Positions 22,801 through 34,649 of a stretch of DNA of 64,000 bases are shown here, one piece after another. The stretch's first letter is position 1. The number at the start of each line of letters is the position of its first letter. The position numbers and the translations under genes were made by a program. The DNA lies in NCBI RefSeq assembly GCF_018873765.1, contig NC_057923.1:8940413-9004412 (forward strand), written 5' to 3'. The stretch is from Telopea speciosissima (lineage: Eukaryota; Streptophyta; Magnoliopsida; Proteales; Proteaceae). The notes below the pieces were generated by a model. It was not told the DNA's origin and searched no databases. It saw only the letters and a list, made by a program, of their open reading frames with translations.

Positions 22801-25359
22801 TCGAATGGGCGGAAAGAGGAATGGAACAGAAATTTAAATTTAGACTTACAGCAGATATCCACGGCAGCAAATCTAACACTAAAGGATAGAACCACCTTCA
22901 CAAGGAAAGCCTCCCAGCCGTCACGGCGTAAAGAGTCGCAGGATTCCACCCACCCTTCCACCTTGATGTACCCACAAGGATGCAAACACTCTTGAAGAGC
23001 AAGGAGCAGCAGCAGCAATCGGCCAGCAGCAGAAAACAGTGTTTTAATTCAAATATCAATATGTGGGGGAGCCTCCCACGATCCCTTTATTTATAATAAA
23101 GGCCTAAGGCCAAATCCTATTACAACTTAAAGGCCTCTCCTTCACAAAATCGTGGAAGGGAGAGGTTTAAATCTAATTGGACTAATTTAAAACTTAAAAT
23201 GTCCTAACTACCCCTACTAACTTAAAATAAAAGAATATAACTTAAAAACAACTAATTTAAAGAAGATTCCATAGCAGCCAATAGGATATAAGAACCTATT
23301 AACCAATAGGAACACTTCACTTAAATTAGACCCATTGAACCAATTGGATGCAACCAATTCTAACCCGGTTCAATCGAAAAACAAGAAAATAAACTAAGTA
23401 TGGAAAATATAAATCCTAACCTACGGCTCCCTAGTCAAACCCTAGGTTCAGGGTTTCTTTTTCTTCTTCTTCTTCCTTCTTGGAGCTGCATCATAGAGTC
23501 TACCAACAGTGTGGTGATTTGATAGATGGAACAAGTGAGGAAAAACTTACCACTGAAGAATTTGGACTAAATTATAAACAAAGGAAAAAAATAAGAAGAA
23601 GAAGAAGAAGGATATGGTTGAGCCTCCCACTCGAACCTAGGTTAGAATCCCACTAGGGTTTCTGCGTCTCACAGTTTAACAGCATAACAGCAATTCTTTT
23701 CTCAAACTTCATATCACGGGAGCTGACACAACCCCTCTCTTGTATTAATAGCCTTCAAATCCTCTTCTTGCATGGGAGGAAACCACTTACAAATTGGAAA
23801 CTAAATAAAGTAAAAAACTGTCCTAATCTAGATTACATAAAAAATAGTAACTTAAACTAAATAAAATCTTGAAACTGAAAGTGAATTAATGTGTAGTAAT
23901 AACTAAAATAACAACTACTATTACATAAAGAATCTTTATCAAAATAGAAACTAACTAAAAGCTATTAAAGTCCCCCACGCAAGGACTGTAACTTCTCCAG
24001 AAAATATCTCCATGTAATCAAGAATGGGTCCCACAGAATATTTTCAAGGAATTTTTTTTGGGTAACATTTTCAAGGAATTCTTTTCCATGCAAGTAACTA
24101 ATGGGCCCCACAAACATGACCAAATAATCCTTAAGAACTGCTGGACAATGACAGAAATAGGGCCTGGTTTATGGTCTTAATAATATTAGAATATGGGCCC
24201 ACAAACACTGGATCAATGAGAACAAAATCTGGACAGGCTTCTCCCATCAATCTACATCACATGTCCTGCAAGTTTTGCATCTCTATCTTAGATTTTCTGC
24301 AGTATCAATGTCTTCCATGCATTTTTTTGTGCCTCTCTTGAAGTGGCATTGTCATTTGCCAGTACTCCCTCACTACAGATAGTTTTAACCTCCAATTTTA
24401 CTGGTCTTTATGGTCAGTGCCTCATGTAGCGAAAATGGCAGGGGGACCCAAGCACCTGCAAAGTGGTCTAGAGCAAGCACTTTCACTAATTAAATGCTAA
24501 CTAAGGCAGAAAAGGGCAAAAGAATTAAGAGAAAATATGATCCTCAAGTGACCTCCATTATTAATTTAAGAGCACTTTATAGTTGAAGATTTGGGGGAAA
24601 ATACCCTGAATATGATCTTACAGCAATCCTCAAATAAATAGCAGTATTTGAAGATTTTTCCCCCCCGATATTTTCTTAGTACGTACATATTAATGGAAGA
24701 AGGGTTTCTGGTCTGCCAGTCCCCATTCAAAGTCTTGGTGGGGTGCCTTACTTCTGCCACGTGGCAGATCGGATTGGGCTGAAATTTTGTGGACAGGTAG
24801 ACCCAAGGTTCCTAGATATCCAATGGTCGAATTTGTCATTTGACCCTTCTATGTGGTAGAATTAGGTGTTTAAACCAGAGACACCCTTACCTGGTCTGTC
24901 AACCAAGGATACTTTTGCCTAAATTTAATAATAAAATTAATATATGATCTCCTTGCTTCACCCAGTTCCTTTAAGTCTTTAACCACTTTGATAGTAGTTT
25001 GTGAATTTCCTTCTTTCCTCCTGAAACAAGATAGCTGGATTTTCTTTAGCATTGGATTGTTGTTGTCTTGATTCATTTAATTCATTATTGAAGAATGGCA
25101 AAATTATGAAACAAAAAGGAGTAGAAAATTGTTGTTTAAAAATGGGTCAAAAGAGGAGATGATTGGTTGGAGATGCTTCATTTATGAATTATTGATCTAT
25201 CTATTTAACAAGTTAAATTTTGTGTTTCAGTTCGGTGGACAATCATTTGGTACCACTGGAATGGCATTCAATTCACAAGAAACAAGGGAATTTGGTCAAG
25301 AATCACCACAGGAGTGGCTGCACATGCAGGTTGGTAGCGGTTTTGAAAGAGCAACATAG
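16870..25359 (+). CDS. bHLH79: bHLH transcription factor, bHLH79-like
   Basis: Six exons (16870-17214, 17698-17892, 18120-18185, 18310-18378, 18470-18541, 25231-25359), all phase 0 with GT-AG introns, give 291 residues. The N-terminus has the family's [10 protein letters not shown] motif. The basic region runs from [20 protein letters not shown] into [10 protein letters not shown], with the E-box-contacting His175, Glu179 and Arg183. Helix 2 is [20 protein letters not shown], followed by a short leucine-zipper-like [10 protein letters not shown]. The C-terminus [15 protein letters not shown] matches the Arabidopsis bHLH79 tail. Members of this group (with BPE, BEE and CIB proteins) are nuclear dimeric regulators of growth and flower or cell expansion. 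Intron 5 (18542-25230, 6.7 kb) is greatly enlarged by LTR-retrotransposon sequence including a gag-only element on the opposite strand. The coding frame is intact. Confidence 0.93.
18632..18661 (+). repeat. T-run followed by G-run in bHLH intron 5
   Basis: About 16 Ts pass directly into about 14 Gs. Composite tracts in the same T-then-G order recur elsewhere in the window on either strand. Confidence 0.9.
19378..20643 (-). repeat. 3' LTR of the gag-only element
   Basis: On the minus strand it begins TGATGCAGCTCCAAGAAGG and ends CTACATTA. Its first 46 bp also encode the last residues and stop codon of the Gag frame. Confidence 0.9.
20598..22211 (-). pseudogene. Retrotransposon gag with two in-frame stops
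   Basis: A single minus-strand frame of about 538 codons starts at [19 protein letters not shown], just downstream of the primer site. In order it has a coiled N-terminus, an Arg/Asp-rich stretch ([12 protein letters not shown]), a Retrotrans_gag domain (core [28 protein letters not shown]), a CCHC zinc knuckle ([14 protein letters not shown]) and a poly-Lys C-terminus. TGA stops at 21765-21767 and 21225-21227 are in the same frame; both are explainable as CGA to TGA, the change expected from methylated-cytosine decay. It is therefore inactive as it stands but only lightly damaged. The frame ends 46 bp inside the 3' LTR. Confidence 0.88.
20644..20657 (-). other. Polypurine tract
   Basis: The minus strand reads AAGACGGGGAGAGT immediately before the 3' LTR, the expected second-strand primer position. 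It also lies within the gag reading frame. Confidence 0.7.
22212..22224 (-). other. Primer binding site, initiator Met-tRNA
   Basis: The minus strand has TGGTATCAGAGCC three bases inside the 5' LTR; it is complementary to the plant initiator Met-tRNA 3' end. Confidence 0.9.
22228..23493 (-). repeat. 5' LTR of the gag-only element
   Basis: The same length as the 3' LTR (1266 bp) and about 98.4% identical by eye. It contains several AGGGTTTAG/CCCTAAA-like words and a promoter-like T-rich segment, but no clear TATA box was fixed. Confidence 0.9.
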
Positions 25360-28300
25360 TTCTAGGAAATCCTCATCAGTTGGCAATAAGGGCATCAAAC
25401 AACCTGTTCCCTCCATTATGACCGTCAACAAATATTTCCCCATGTCTTAATTTATCGTGGGACCTTATTATTGTTTTCAACATCTGGTATGGAGCTGTTT
25501 CTTTGTTTATACGCGTGAGCTTGAATTGAAAATTTGAGCAGCCTCCATTACTGTGTTGGAAAATCCATTCTTTTACCTTCATATATCATCTAACGGGAAT
25601 TTCCTTTTCTCTGTTGTATCGGTAAACTTAATTCAGAACTTTCTTCTATGAATAGTTCCTGAACTTTTTTCTATGACCTAACCAAAGAAGGAATTTTTCT
25701 TAGTTTCTAAAGGCTTCTCTCTTGTATTAATCTTGCTTTTGATTTTTTGCACTCAGGAAGTTCAGGGCTCAATATATTGTTCTTTGTTCAGTTCTGTTTG
25801 GTTTCTTCATGCCCATTATCCTTCTTCCTCGGATGAAGTTTAGTAATACTAACTCAACTGTACACAACTCAACTGAGCCTTTTTTTTTTAATCTAAAAAA
25901 ATGTAAATGAATATGTAAAAAAGGAAAAGTCTTACATGGGAAGGGAAAAATGTGACATCACCTTTGCTTTCTCGTGAGGACACTGATTCGCCATGACAGT
26001 GGTCTAAATATTTGATTGTGTTCTTCTAAATCAGAGTGTATTCAGTGGAATAATGTTTTCAAATACCAAGGGGTGATGTGACCTATTCTACTTCATTTTG
26101 ATGCTGGGTACAGGCCTCATGAATGTGCTTTTTTAAAAGAAATAAATATATACAATAGGATCAATTAAATTAAGGAAGAAAAATTGTCTTATGTTGAATA
26201 ATGCCTTAGTATGGATAGACCATAACTATCCTAGTTCATCATACATAATACCAAAAATGCATTTTTCATTTTAAATTTGCAAATTGACAATTCTTCATGA
26301 CATAGTAAGTTAACAATCATCCAGAAATTGGTGGTGGGTAAGAGAAGGGTGGGTGTGTTGGGGGGGGGAGGGGGGGGGGGCATGACAAATACCATACTCT
26401 CTGTGACTGTTGCCAAGAATTCCCCCCCCCCTGGGTAGAGGGTGGGAAGTAATTGACTTGATGTCCTATCCTGTTTGATCGGGGTTTAATCTATTACAAG
26501 GCTTCAGTGTACTGGGCTTCCTTGTCAATCGAGCTTCTTCAGGTGCTGATTCCAGTAGAATGAGTCAATGAGATACCCTCACTACCAAAGCTCTGATCTG
26601 CTCCTTGAGAAACTTTTATCCTCCTTGTGGCCTTGTCTTTCACACTTGTTTCATCAAAAGAAGCACAAATTTGTTTATTAATTATTATTTAAACAAGTTG
26701 TGTCCCTGAAAATGAGGTGCACACTTGAGGCATCAAATGCGCAAATGTCTCATGTGAACACATATAGTAGAAACATCCCCCCTTGGCACCTGTTGTATGT
26801 TTATGCCTTTTAATAAGCTCCATGGTGTTCTCTGATTGCCTCATCCCAGGGTGTCCCTCAAGGCACATACACCCTGAGCACATCTGAAATCCTTGAATTG
26901 GGATAACTGATTATTCATACCTGGACTCTTGTTCCTACGGACTTCAATCAGGGACTCTTGCATCTGAGCAGTGTCATTTAATACCTTTACTTCTTATAAT
27001 TGGAACATATCAAATATTCCTTTTTTCCTTCCGTAGATGTGGAATTTTCTCAGTAAATTTCTTTTGGGAACTTGTTTTTTTGCTACCTTTTGGAATATGT
27101 TGGTATTGGCTTATCTTTTGGTATGGTTTGTAAACATCTATTTTTTTGTGTTCCCCCCTCCCCCCCGGGTGGTTATTAGTGATGTAGTAGAGTGTAGGGA
27201 CCATTGAAATAGGACTTCTCTTTTCAAGTCTGTTGGTCAAGTGGATTTCCTATGAGGGTAAGTTGATATTAATTTTGTTCATTCTTTTAACTAATATATT
27301 GTTGTAATTTCTGAAATCAAATGTATACAATGCTTTCTTGATCTTCTTCAATGCTTATTAGGGTCATCTCTCTTGGAACTATGTGTTAGGTCTTTTGCAC
27401 TTATGCGATATAGAAAGTGTTTTTAGAATTTTGCACCCAAAGTTGTTGGGATTCATATTTGAGTATTGTTAGTTTTTACTGTTATCCTGAGTTAGTTTGG
27501 ACACTTAAGAAGTTTTTTTTCTTTTATTTTTATTTTTTTGGCTTGATTTTGTTACCAGTACTGTTTGTCAAACCAAAATTTTACAAGTTACATTGGAAAT
27601 ACCAAATATTTAGAACAGAAACCAAAAATAGTTTGAAGGTTTCATTGGAATCAAATGAAGTCAAAAGTTCAAGTTCAGTAGAAATCTCCAAAATTTAATC
27701 CCATGGATAGATTTTCTTTCTACCTATCTGTTGAACCCAATGCCTAGCAAATGTGATGTGCTCCAGGAGAGTTATGGCCAAAATACTGGTAGGCTATAAT
27801 TTCTATGGCACATTTTTTCTTTATGGTAACTTGTTGGGGACTTGCACCTTAAGATTTCTCACATGCCCAAACATATTCTGGTGGACATGTGTGGCAGGGC
27901 AAGATTTCTCACATTTTTTTCCTTTTTATGTCCTGCACATAAAAGATACTTGACTAATGTCATTCTTGATTAAATGTGTTCACAGTTTGAAGAATAAACC
28001 TGAATTTATGAGTATGGGCATGTGTTGCCCTTTGTTCCGCTTCCCATTAACTTGCTCTTTGACTTGTGTCATATAATATTCCTAAGACTGTACATCATTA
28101 GTAACTTTGCCTTTGAAGACTACTTGGAATGTCCTATTCTGTAGTTATATTCAAGTGTGAACGGTCCATAAAGTATGTGGCCATGTTCCTATTTCTGGAC
28201 TTTGACAGGTTGCCATGTCCATGCTCAATATTCTTGCCTGCATAGTGCTGCTGGCTAGGTATCAGTCTATAACAGTATGTATCTATTTTGGTGTGTTAGG

Positions 28301-28662
28301 AGTCTTGTTATGAACTCCTTAAACCTCTACTACTGTCATGATTCAATTTCCTATATGCCAATACCCACCAAAGTAACTAGTAATTGCACATCTTTAGTTT
28401 GTTCATCCTTACCTAGAATCTTAAATGGCACCCTTGCCATATCTAAAGCTTACCAGCTTTTTATTTTAACCTTATGCTGAGTTTATAAACATCTTTATCT
28501 GTCTATAATCCAACTTATGTAGGACTTCCTATGCTTTGACTTGGCCTCATTAAAGCTTTATTTTTATTCTTTCTGTGACTTTATTTATGAAGCCCCAGTA
28601 TGTGGGGTATGCTGTGTTGTGCTCCATCCTTGTGCTATAACTTAAAACTCTCCCCCCCCCCC

Positions 28663-28852
28663 CCCCCGAATTGTTATCACCTCCAATTCCTGCCCCCTCC
28701 AATTTCCTCTAATTCCTCACATAGGAGTGGAAATGACCACCCTACACCCTGCCCGAACACTGCCCTAGGTGGGGTAGGGTGGTCATTTCTGCTCCATGTG
28801 AGGAATTGGAGGGAATTGGAGCGGGCAGCGAATTGGAAGTGATAAAATCCCC
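28663..28852. mobile_element. 190-bp foldback MITE
   Basis: The arms GAATTGTTATCACCTCCAATT and, inverted, GGATTTTATCACTTCCAATT pair. Inside, AATTCCTCACATAGGAG pairs with CTCCATGTGAGGAATT, and GGAAATGACCACCCTAC with GTAGGGTGGTCATTTC. The loop again has the GGTCATTTC word. Confidence 0.8.
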
Positions 28853-28860
28853 ACTCATAG

Positions 28861-29250
28861 TTTAGCTGACTATATTGTCTCAGACCACGAAAGGCCCTTT
28901 TTAAGTCCCACTTTTCATCCTCTTTTCAAATCAAAATTACTTCACAGGCTCCATTTTTTACTTTAGTATCCACTAGCTTTTATATTGAGCACAAATAATT
29001 TAAGCCCCACTAGCTAATCTACCACCAAACCTCTTTTTGTGATATGTTGCCATTTTCTATGTGTGTTATCCATAGAACCTCCTCCCACTCTGTTAACTGA
29101 GCTGGCTATATTGTCTCAGATGCCACATTACCTTCTTTCAAGTCAGTCCCACTTTTCATCTTATTTCAAGATGAAATTACTCCCGAAGACACCATTCTTT
29201 ACTTTATGATTCCAATGCCTTCCATGAGCATAAATAATTTGAACTGCCGT
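28861..29250. repeat. Diverged tandem duplication, about 235-bp spacing
   Basis: Two copies share, in order, TATATTGTCTCAGA, GTCCCACTTTTCATC, AAATTACT, TTTACTTTA and GCA(C/T)AAATAATTT. They start near 28861 and 29096. No coding meaning is evident. Confidence 0.6.
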
Positions 29251-29717
29251 TCCATATCCTTGGAACAAATATCCAATGAAATTTGAAAATCCATGTTGCA
29301 TTTGTTAATATGAATGTAGGATTATCAGGTAGACATATTTTTAAGATCAAGGTATCCGAGGCCTCATCTTAGGTTGTTGTTTTGGTTGCGTTGGCCTGTT
29401 GTTGACCAAGATGAGCTACCATTGTGGGTTTTTTTTTGTCATGCTTTGTGTGCTTTTACACTGCGTCTTACTGCAGTTTATTATCATCAAGTTCAAATTG
29501 AAAAAATGTGTATTACTAAGACTTCAAATGATGTTAATGCTTCAAACAACTTTCAGAAAATATTTGATTTTTTACACATTTGGTGTCAAATTGTCCTTGT
29601 GCTTCAAGTATTTTCCATGGAGTTTGGGCCCAACCACACTTACACATGGCAACATTCATCGGTGTGTACAGTTGGTGTGGGAATCCCTCCCTCGTGTATT
29701 ATCATCAAGTAGACTAA

Positions 29718-30879
29718 GGCTGTGTTTGGTATGCATTTTAGGTAGAGAATGTGTTCTGAGAAAATTAAAGTGCCGTTTGTAAGCATTTTTCGTTCTTGGA
29801 TTCCAGAATGTGCCAGAGATTGTAGTCTATTTTGGAACGGGCTTTTTCCCCCATTTCACATTCTCTTTCTTCCTCGTGATTTTCATTCCCATGAAACGAG
29901 CTCCTCTTCCTTCCTCTCCCTTTTCTTTTCTTTTTCTTCTTCATGGTCCTGGCTCAACACTGTCAACCTCAAAACTTATAATCCGTGGACGGGTGTCAAA
30001 CCACTGGTGGGCATGAGGTTTTCAGGCTGAGATCAAGGTTTAGAAGGGGGCAAAGGTTCAAGAAAGGCAATTGTTGCAGAATGCGGTGTAGATCAATGGC
30101 AAGTTGAACTTCTTCTTGACTCAGGCAAAGTGGGAGACAAGAAGGAAGAGATTAAGGGCAAGGTCAAGGTTCAGTTGCAGATTTTTTAGAATTTTATGCA
30201 AGCTGAGGTTGCAGAGGCCAATGCTGATCTGGCGACTTCAAGGCATATGCTGCAATCCTCGTCGCAGGCTTCCTGAATTTCCCCTTCCCCAAAAGCAGTA
30301 GCTGAGGGCCAAACAGGAAAATGAAACTAAAATGACCAAACAGGAAAATTAAGAGAAATGAGTAAAAGATTGCTCCTAGACTTGAGAAATAACTGTCGAA
30401 ATAAAGATTGAGCTTGGATTCCAGGGAAGGATTGCTCGAGATCCATCCTCGTCATCCCTGCCAAGACATGTGATTCTCTTCTTCGTCCTGGTCTACATGA
30501 TGACTTTACTCTGACCTGCCTTACCTGGGCACAACAATCTGATTATGCGTTGCTCACTTGCCTCAATAGGAGATTCAATTCCTTGATAGCAAGCCACTTC
30601 CTCTATGGAGTTGGATGGGAGAGAGTTGTCCGGTGGTCATTTTTCCGGTTGTTGGAATGGGATAGAGTTGTCCAGCGCCAGCGTCAGAAATTCTAGTCCT
30701 CACCAACGCAGCTTGGAGGCTCAGAGTAGATGTTGCCCATTAGATGTTCAATAAAATGCATGAAGGATTTTAAAATAAATGAATGCATTTTGGCTAAACG
30801 TGTATCAAAACAATGTTCTCATTCTCACCCAAGAATTCATTCTGTATTCTGAGAATGGGAATGCATACCAAACATATCC
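29718..30879. mobile_element. Tourist/Harbinger-like element, 1.16 kb
   Basis: The ends GGCTGTGTTTGGTATGCATT and, inverted, GGATATGTTTGGTATGCATT are flanked by TAA on both sides (29715-29717, 30880-30882). No transposase frame is visible, so it is non-autonomous. Shorter relatives with GTGTTT(A/G)GTATGCATT ends lie at 2708, 33145 and 33425. Confidence 0.75.
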
Positions 30880-31024
30880 TAAATATTAACATAAGTATTA
30901 ACTTAAATTGAAAGGTCCTAAATGAAATCCATTTTATCCAATCCCCAATCACCCTAAAGCCTTGGGAGCTTTCTTGCGAGACTCTCCATGGATGTAATCA
31001 AAGTTATCCGGTTTGTCCTTGTTA

Positions 31025-31027
<3 letters not shown>

Positions 31028-31058
<31 letters not shown>
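31028..31058. repeat. CT microsatellite
   Basis: About 15 uninterrupted CT units. No nearby gene start was found. Confidence 0.9.
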
Positions 31059-31062
<4 letters not shown>

Positions 31063-31843
31063 GTGGATTATGGTTCCATTGGGCTGTCAATAAGCTTTAT
31101 GAGAGCTAAGTTTTGCTGGTAGTGAAATGAAATAAAGTAGGTTATGAAATAAAGTAGGTCATTCTATATCCTAGATATGTACATTACAATAAACTGATGA
31201 TACAATGCTGATGAATTCCAAACACATAAAACCAGTTTGAATAGATTACTCTTGGTATTGAACTTTGGATGATGAGCTTCAAGAATTTGGCGTTGACCCA
31301 AATTGATCTATTATGGGCTCAGGCCAGGCTTAGCCTGGTCATCTCCAAGCTAGCAAAACCTGTTCTGACCCAACAGAAGGTCACGAATCTGTTTCCAATG
31401 GTTTCATGGTCTTCATAAAGAAATCCAGGTGAAAACCTATTCCGGCAGCTGTAAGATGAATACTCGTGATAAATTGTTATGAGATTCTTGTATGCTTGGG
31501 ATTCAATTAAACATTGATCAGTTTCCAGTGCTCCATTTTTACACATTCTTCATCTTGTCCTCTAAAAGATGATACAAACCTTAGTGGAACAACCACTAAA
31601 TTCTAACAGTATCCCATTTCTTTGGTACCTTACTTCCTGATCTTATTCAGAGGTGAAGTTCTTAACATTGGGTTCTTCCAGCTATCAGCACAAAGCCCTC
31701 TCTCAACCAATGGTCCAAGAATCATAAGTTCAACTGAAATGTTGAAATCTGCTACAATAAGCTCATGACCGATGTCTTACGAGAGCATGAACTGAGAGAT
31801 TAACCAGATTACATATACACAGTGATGTGAAACAATTATAAAA

Positions 31844-34508
31844 TCAACTTGAGGGTTGTACTGTGCCATATGAGCTTCCTCCTTGATTCAAACTACTTCC
31901 ACTTGACTGGAAATGGGAAACCGCCATCCAGACCACACGTAGCAACAGGATCACAAAGAAAACTACACCTCCAAGCGTGCAAATTACCTGTAGATGACAT
32001 TCACCACTCATTTCAGTTGATAGAACCAGAGAAACTTCATACCTGATTCTTAATCAAGACTCTTGAGGTTAATGCTTCTTCTCTACAATTGGGAGGGAAA
32101 CTGGGAAGGGTTTTACTTGCATATATCTGGATAAAATACACAATCGTCGATCTGGTTCCAAGATTAGAAGCTTTTGAGTGGGGGCAGTAACAGGGTTGAT
32201 TAAATGGGTGACCAATCCCACCCCATTGTTTGGTATGGCCTTATCAATTTTCAAGTCAATTTTTGGTACTGGTTTTTATCCTGTGGGACTTCAGGTCAAA
32301 ATAAATCCTGCTTATGATTATTCATGGCCCTTTTATTCTTCTATTTTCTCATTAAGAGAATTTCAAACTATTATTTGATGCCCTGCCCCAACCCAGTTGG
32401 CCTCTGACTTCACTCTTGGCCCTTCCATATCAATTAAGATTGCACATAAGGTCACTTGGATCAGTTTTGGGCTTTGCTAAAACCCATACAGGACTCACCC
32501 TGTCCTGAGAGAAATCACTTCTATTGTCCACAATGAATCCTGATAAGAGAACTCTTAAACTCCAAATTACAATGTTTGTGTCTAACCAATACCTCAAGAA
32601 GCGCTTTAACAACAGAAAGCGAAGTCAGAAGAAGAACTCCATCCACTGCAAAAGAAACCTGAATGTTCCCAAAAAAACAAAAAATTCACAAACTCAGACT
32701 GCAAATAGGTTGGCACTTCAAAGTCAGGATTAACAGAGTATAGCATGCTTGCTGAAAGCTACCAATATTTTACTTGTAATGGTATCATAATCTCATTTTA
32801 CACATGTTTCTTTTGATACGGTCGTTCCCTTCTTAATTTTAATGTTATATTCCTTCTTTGAAAATATAAATTAATAATCATCCCTTCCTTTCTGCTTCTT
32901 CATCTAATCTAGCTGAGAAATAAATCAGAATTTGTATTTCCCCCTTAGTTTCTTCTGCTTTTCTGATTAAGTTGACTTTTCACGAGTTTCGCCTTTTATA
33001 GTGCACGAAGTACTCCACTGCTGCTCTGGTTTAATTTAGGTATCCTTCCCACGCTTCTCATTCCATCAAATAGTCAAATGTGTCCAGAAGAGCTTAATAT
33101 CATGCACTTTCTCTTGCCACCCCTTTCCCACTCTAAATAAATTAAGCTGTGTTTAGTATGCATTCTTGGAATGTATTCTAAGTTGATAATGCACTCCAAG
33201 TGATCATACCAACCACAGCCTTGTCTTCCACCCATGATCCACTATTTATTCAACGTATATTTGTCATCTCATTTTCTCAACCTCAACATTTTGTAGTCCC
33301 GAGCACCCCACCCCGTGAAGATCTCAACTCTAAATTGTGGTTAAAGAAAATGAATTATACATCAAAAGCGTTTGAAATTGTATAGTGGACTTTTTTGAAA
33401 TGAAGGTTGAGTTTGGCATGATTTCTTGTGTTGTGTTTGATATGCATTCTCAAAATAGATTTTAGGTCTAGAATACACTCTGAAGCAAGAGAATAGAGAG
33501 AAATCGGGTTTCAGAATACATTCTAAACCTAGAATGTTGGTTTAGAATGTATTCAGAGAATGCATACTAAATCACAGCCTTGGAATGCATTATCGATCTA
33601 GAATGCATACCAAATGTAGCATGGTTTACTTCTTGAGAACAATGAAATGACTTCATTCATGTACAGCATGGAATATTGGGATCCTATACTATTTAAGTCC
33701 TGGTTTCTACTTTCTCCAATCTGTAAATGACTCCATCAGTTTAACAGTTCGTACTGCACATAAATGGCGTAACAGAGCCTTGAGCTGATGGTAATATCCT
33801 ATGGGGAAAAAACCCAATTGGTCAAAAAAGAGAGAGAGAGAGAGAGTGCAAGAGTTGGAACAAACTCAGTAATCGTGAACGAATTTTTAAACCTATCAGC
33901 TCAATTTCAATAGTCTTCAGTTCACAAAGTACTCAATTAGAGTTCTAAACGAGGGGGATAATAGAAAGGAGCTAAAACCATACCAGCTGCGGAGCTATTG
34001 CATGGGGCAATATCGAACGCGTGGCCTTCTTAGCTCTCTTGGAAACCTTTCTGAATATGCTCTGCATAAACCTAAAGAGCAAATCCACACTACTGTCGGA
34101 GTCATCTTCCTCGCTTTCATCCTCTATTTCATCATCACCGCCGAAGAAAGCTTCCCCTATCTCTTCTGTTTCTCTTCCCGAAGAAGCGTTCGGCTGCAGA
34201 CATCAGTTTTCATCATTCTTGATTTCTCAATTTTGTTCCAGAGCTTAAGGTTCATCTAACTGAAGCAACAACTATCAAAATGCACAACAGAGAGAGAGAG
34301 AGAGAGAGAGAGAAATAGAGAGAAAGAGAGAGACCTTTCCATTGCAAATACGGCTTCCATGGCATCTTTTGTATTTGAGATGGAGGAAGGAGGGACGAAA
34401 AGCGAGGTGAGAGAGCGTGAGATTTATGGGGCTCAATTGGGAACAGCATAGATTGGTAGATGGGAGCACGAGATGTGGAAGCAGGTAGGATACTGCTGCA
34501 CCTGCCAT
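31844..34508 (-). CDS. SHW1: SHORT HYPOCOTYL IN WHITE LIGHT 1-like protein
   Basis: Four phase-0 exons on the minus strand (34335-34508, 33984-34193, 32593-32658, 31844-31987) join without a stop to 197 residues, each bounded by GT-AG signals. The N-terminal exon (MAGAAVSYLLPHLVLPST...) is hydrophobic, Ser/Leu-rich and low in acidic residues, like a plastid transit peptide. Exon 2 has an acidic run (GGDDEIEDESEEDDSDSS) followed by a basic helix (LLFRFMQSIFRKVSKRAKKA). Exons 3 and 4 supply two hydrophobic segments (VDGVLLLTSLSVVKALLE; LGGVVFFVILLLRVVWMAV) that could span a membrane. The order of features matches my memory of plant proteins annotated SHW1, a small regulator of seedling light responses. 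The assembly is firm; the name is less so. Introns 2 and 3 hold Tourist-like MITEs and AT-rich DNA. Confidence 0.75.
33145..33620. repeat. Tourist-like MITEs in SHW1-like intron 2
   Basis: Two or three small elements share ends with the 29718 element. One runs 33145-33224 (GCTGTGTTTAGTATGCATTC ... ACCACAGCC). Another spans about 33425-33620, from TGTGTTTGATATGCATTC to GAATGCATACCAAAT, with an internal inverted copy GAATGCATACTAAATCACAG. Confidence 0.6.
34288..34334. repeat. GA microsatellite in SHW1-like intron 1
   Basis: About 13 GA units followed by interrupted GAGA text fill most of the short first intron, right beside the exon 1 donor. On the coding strand the intron is therefore CT-rich. 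Confidence 0.85.
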
Positions 34509-34649
34509 CGCAAATAAATCTATCTATGGCTTAAAAAAACCTTCGTATTATGCTGCTTCCATGGCAATATGGCATCTGTTGTAATGCTTTTGCAGAAGAT
34601 TGTCGCGAGCTTAAAAGCACAAAAAATCTCACGTCTGGTTGTCTGGGAA

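Larger units (their letters stand above)
19378..23493 (-). mobile_element. Gag-only LTR retrotransposon (TR-GAG type)
   Basis: Two 1266-bp direct repeats (19378-20643 and 22228-23493) flank a 1584-bp interior that encodes only a Gag protein, with no protease, integrase or reverse transcriptase. On the minus strand the order is LTR, 3-bp spacer, Met-tRNA primer site (22212-22224), gag, purine tract (20644-20657), LTR. I count about 20 substitutions and no length change between the repeats (about 1.6%), so the insertion is fairly recent. Flanks TATAG and TAGAG match at 4 of 5 positions. Mobilisation would need enzymes from a related Gypsy-like partner. The LTR runs from TG to TA, not the usual TG...CA. 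Confidence 0.88.
18964..24317 (-). mobile_element. Probable older solo LTR split by the gag element
   Basis: The sequence on both sides of the gag-only element (18964-19377 and 23494-24317) is not recognisable as unique intron. It looks like one older LTR: on the minus strand it would begin TGGAAGACATTGATACTG and end CATCAACA. Flanks TGCAT-like on both sides (ATGCATGCA before, TGCAT after) hint at a duplication but the register is ambiguous. It may have no internal domain. Treat the class and ends as tentative. Confidence 0.35.
25360..31843. other. Intergenic DNA, no supported gene
   Basis: The first few hundred bases should include the bHLH 3' UTR. The rest is T-rich on the plus strand and has no exon I can support. 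G/C homopolymers occur at 26357-26380, 26419-26430, 27152-27168 and 28651-28667, along with the foldback, tandem duplication, Tourist element and CT microsatellite listed separately. Confidence 0.5.

Noticed and set aside
29374-29782. Overlapping plus-strand frames of 110-130 codons
   Set aside because: Composition is T-rich with no splice context or motif. They run into the end of a Tourist-like element.
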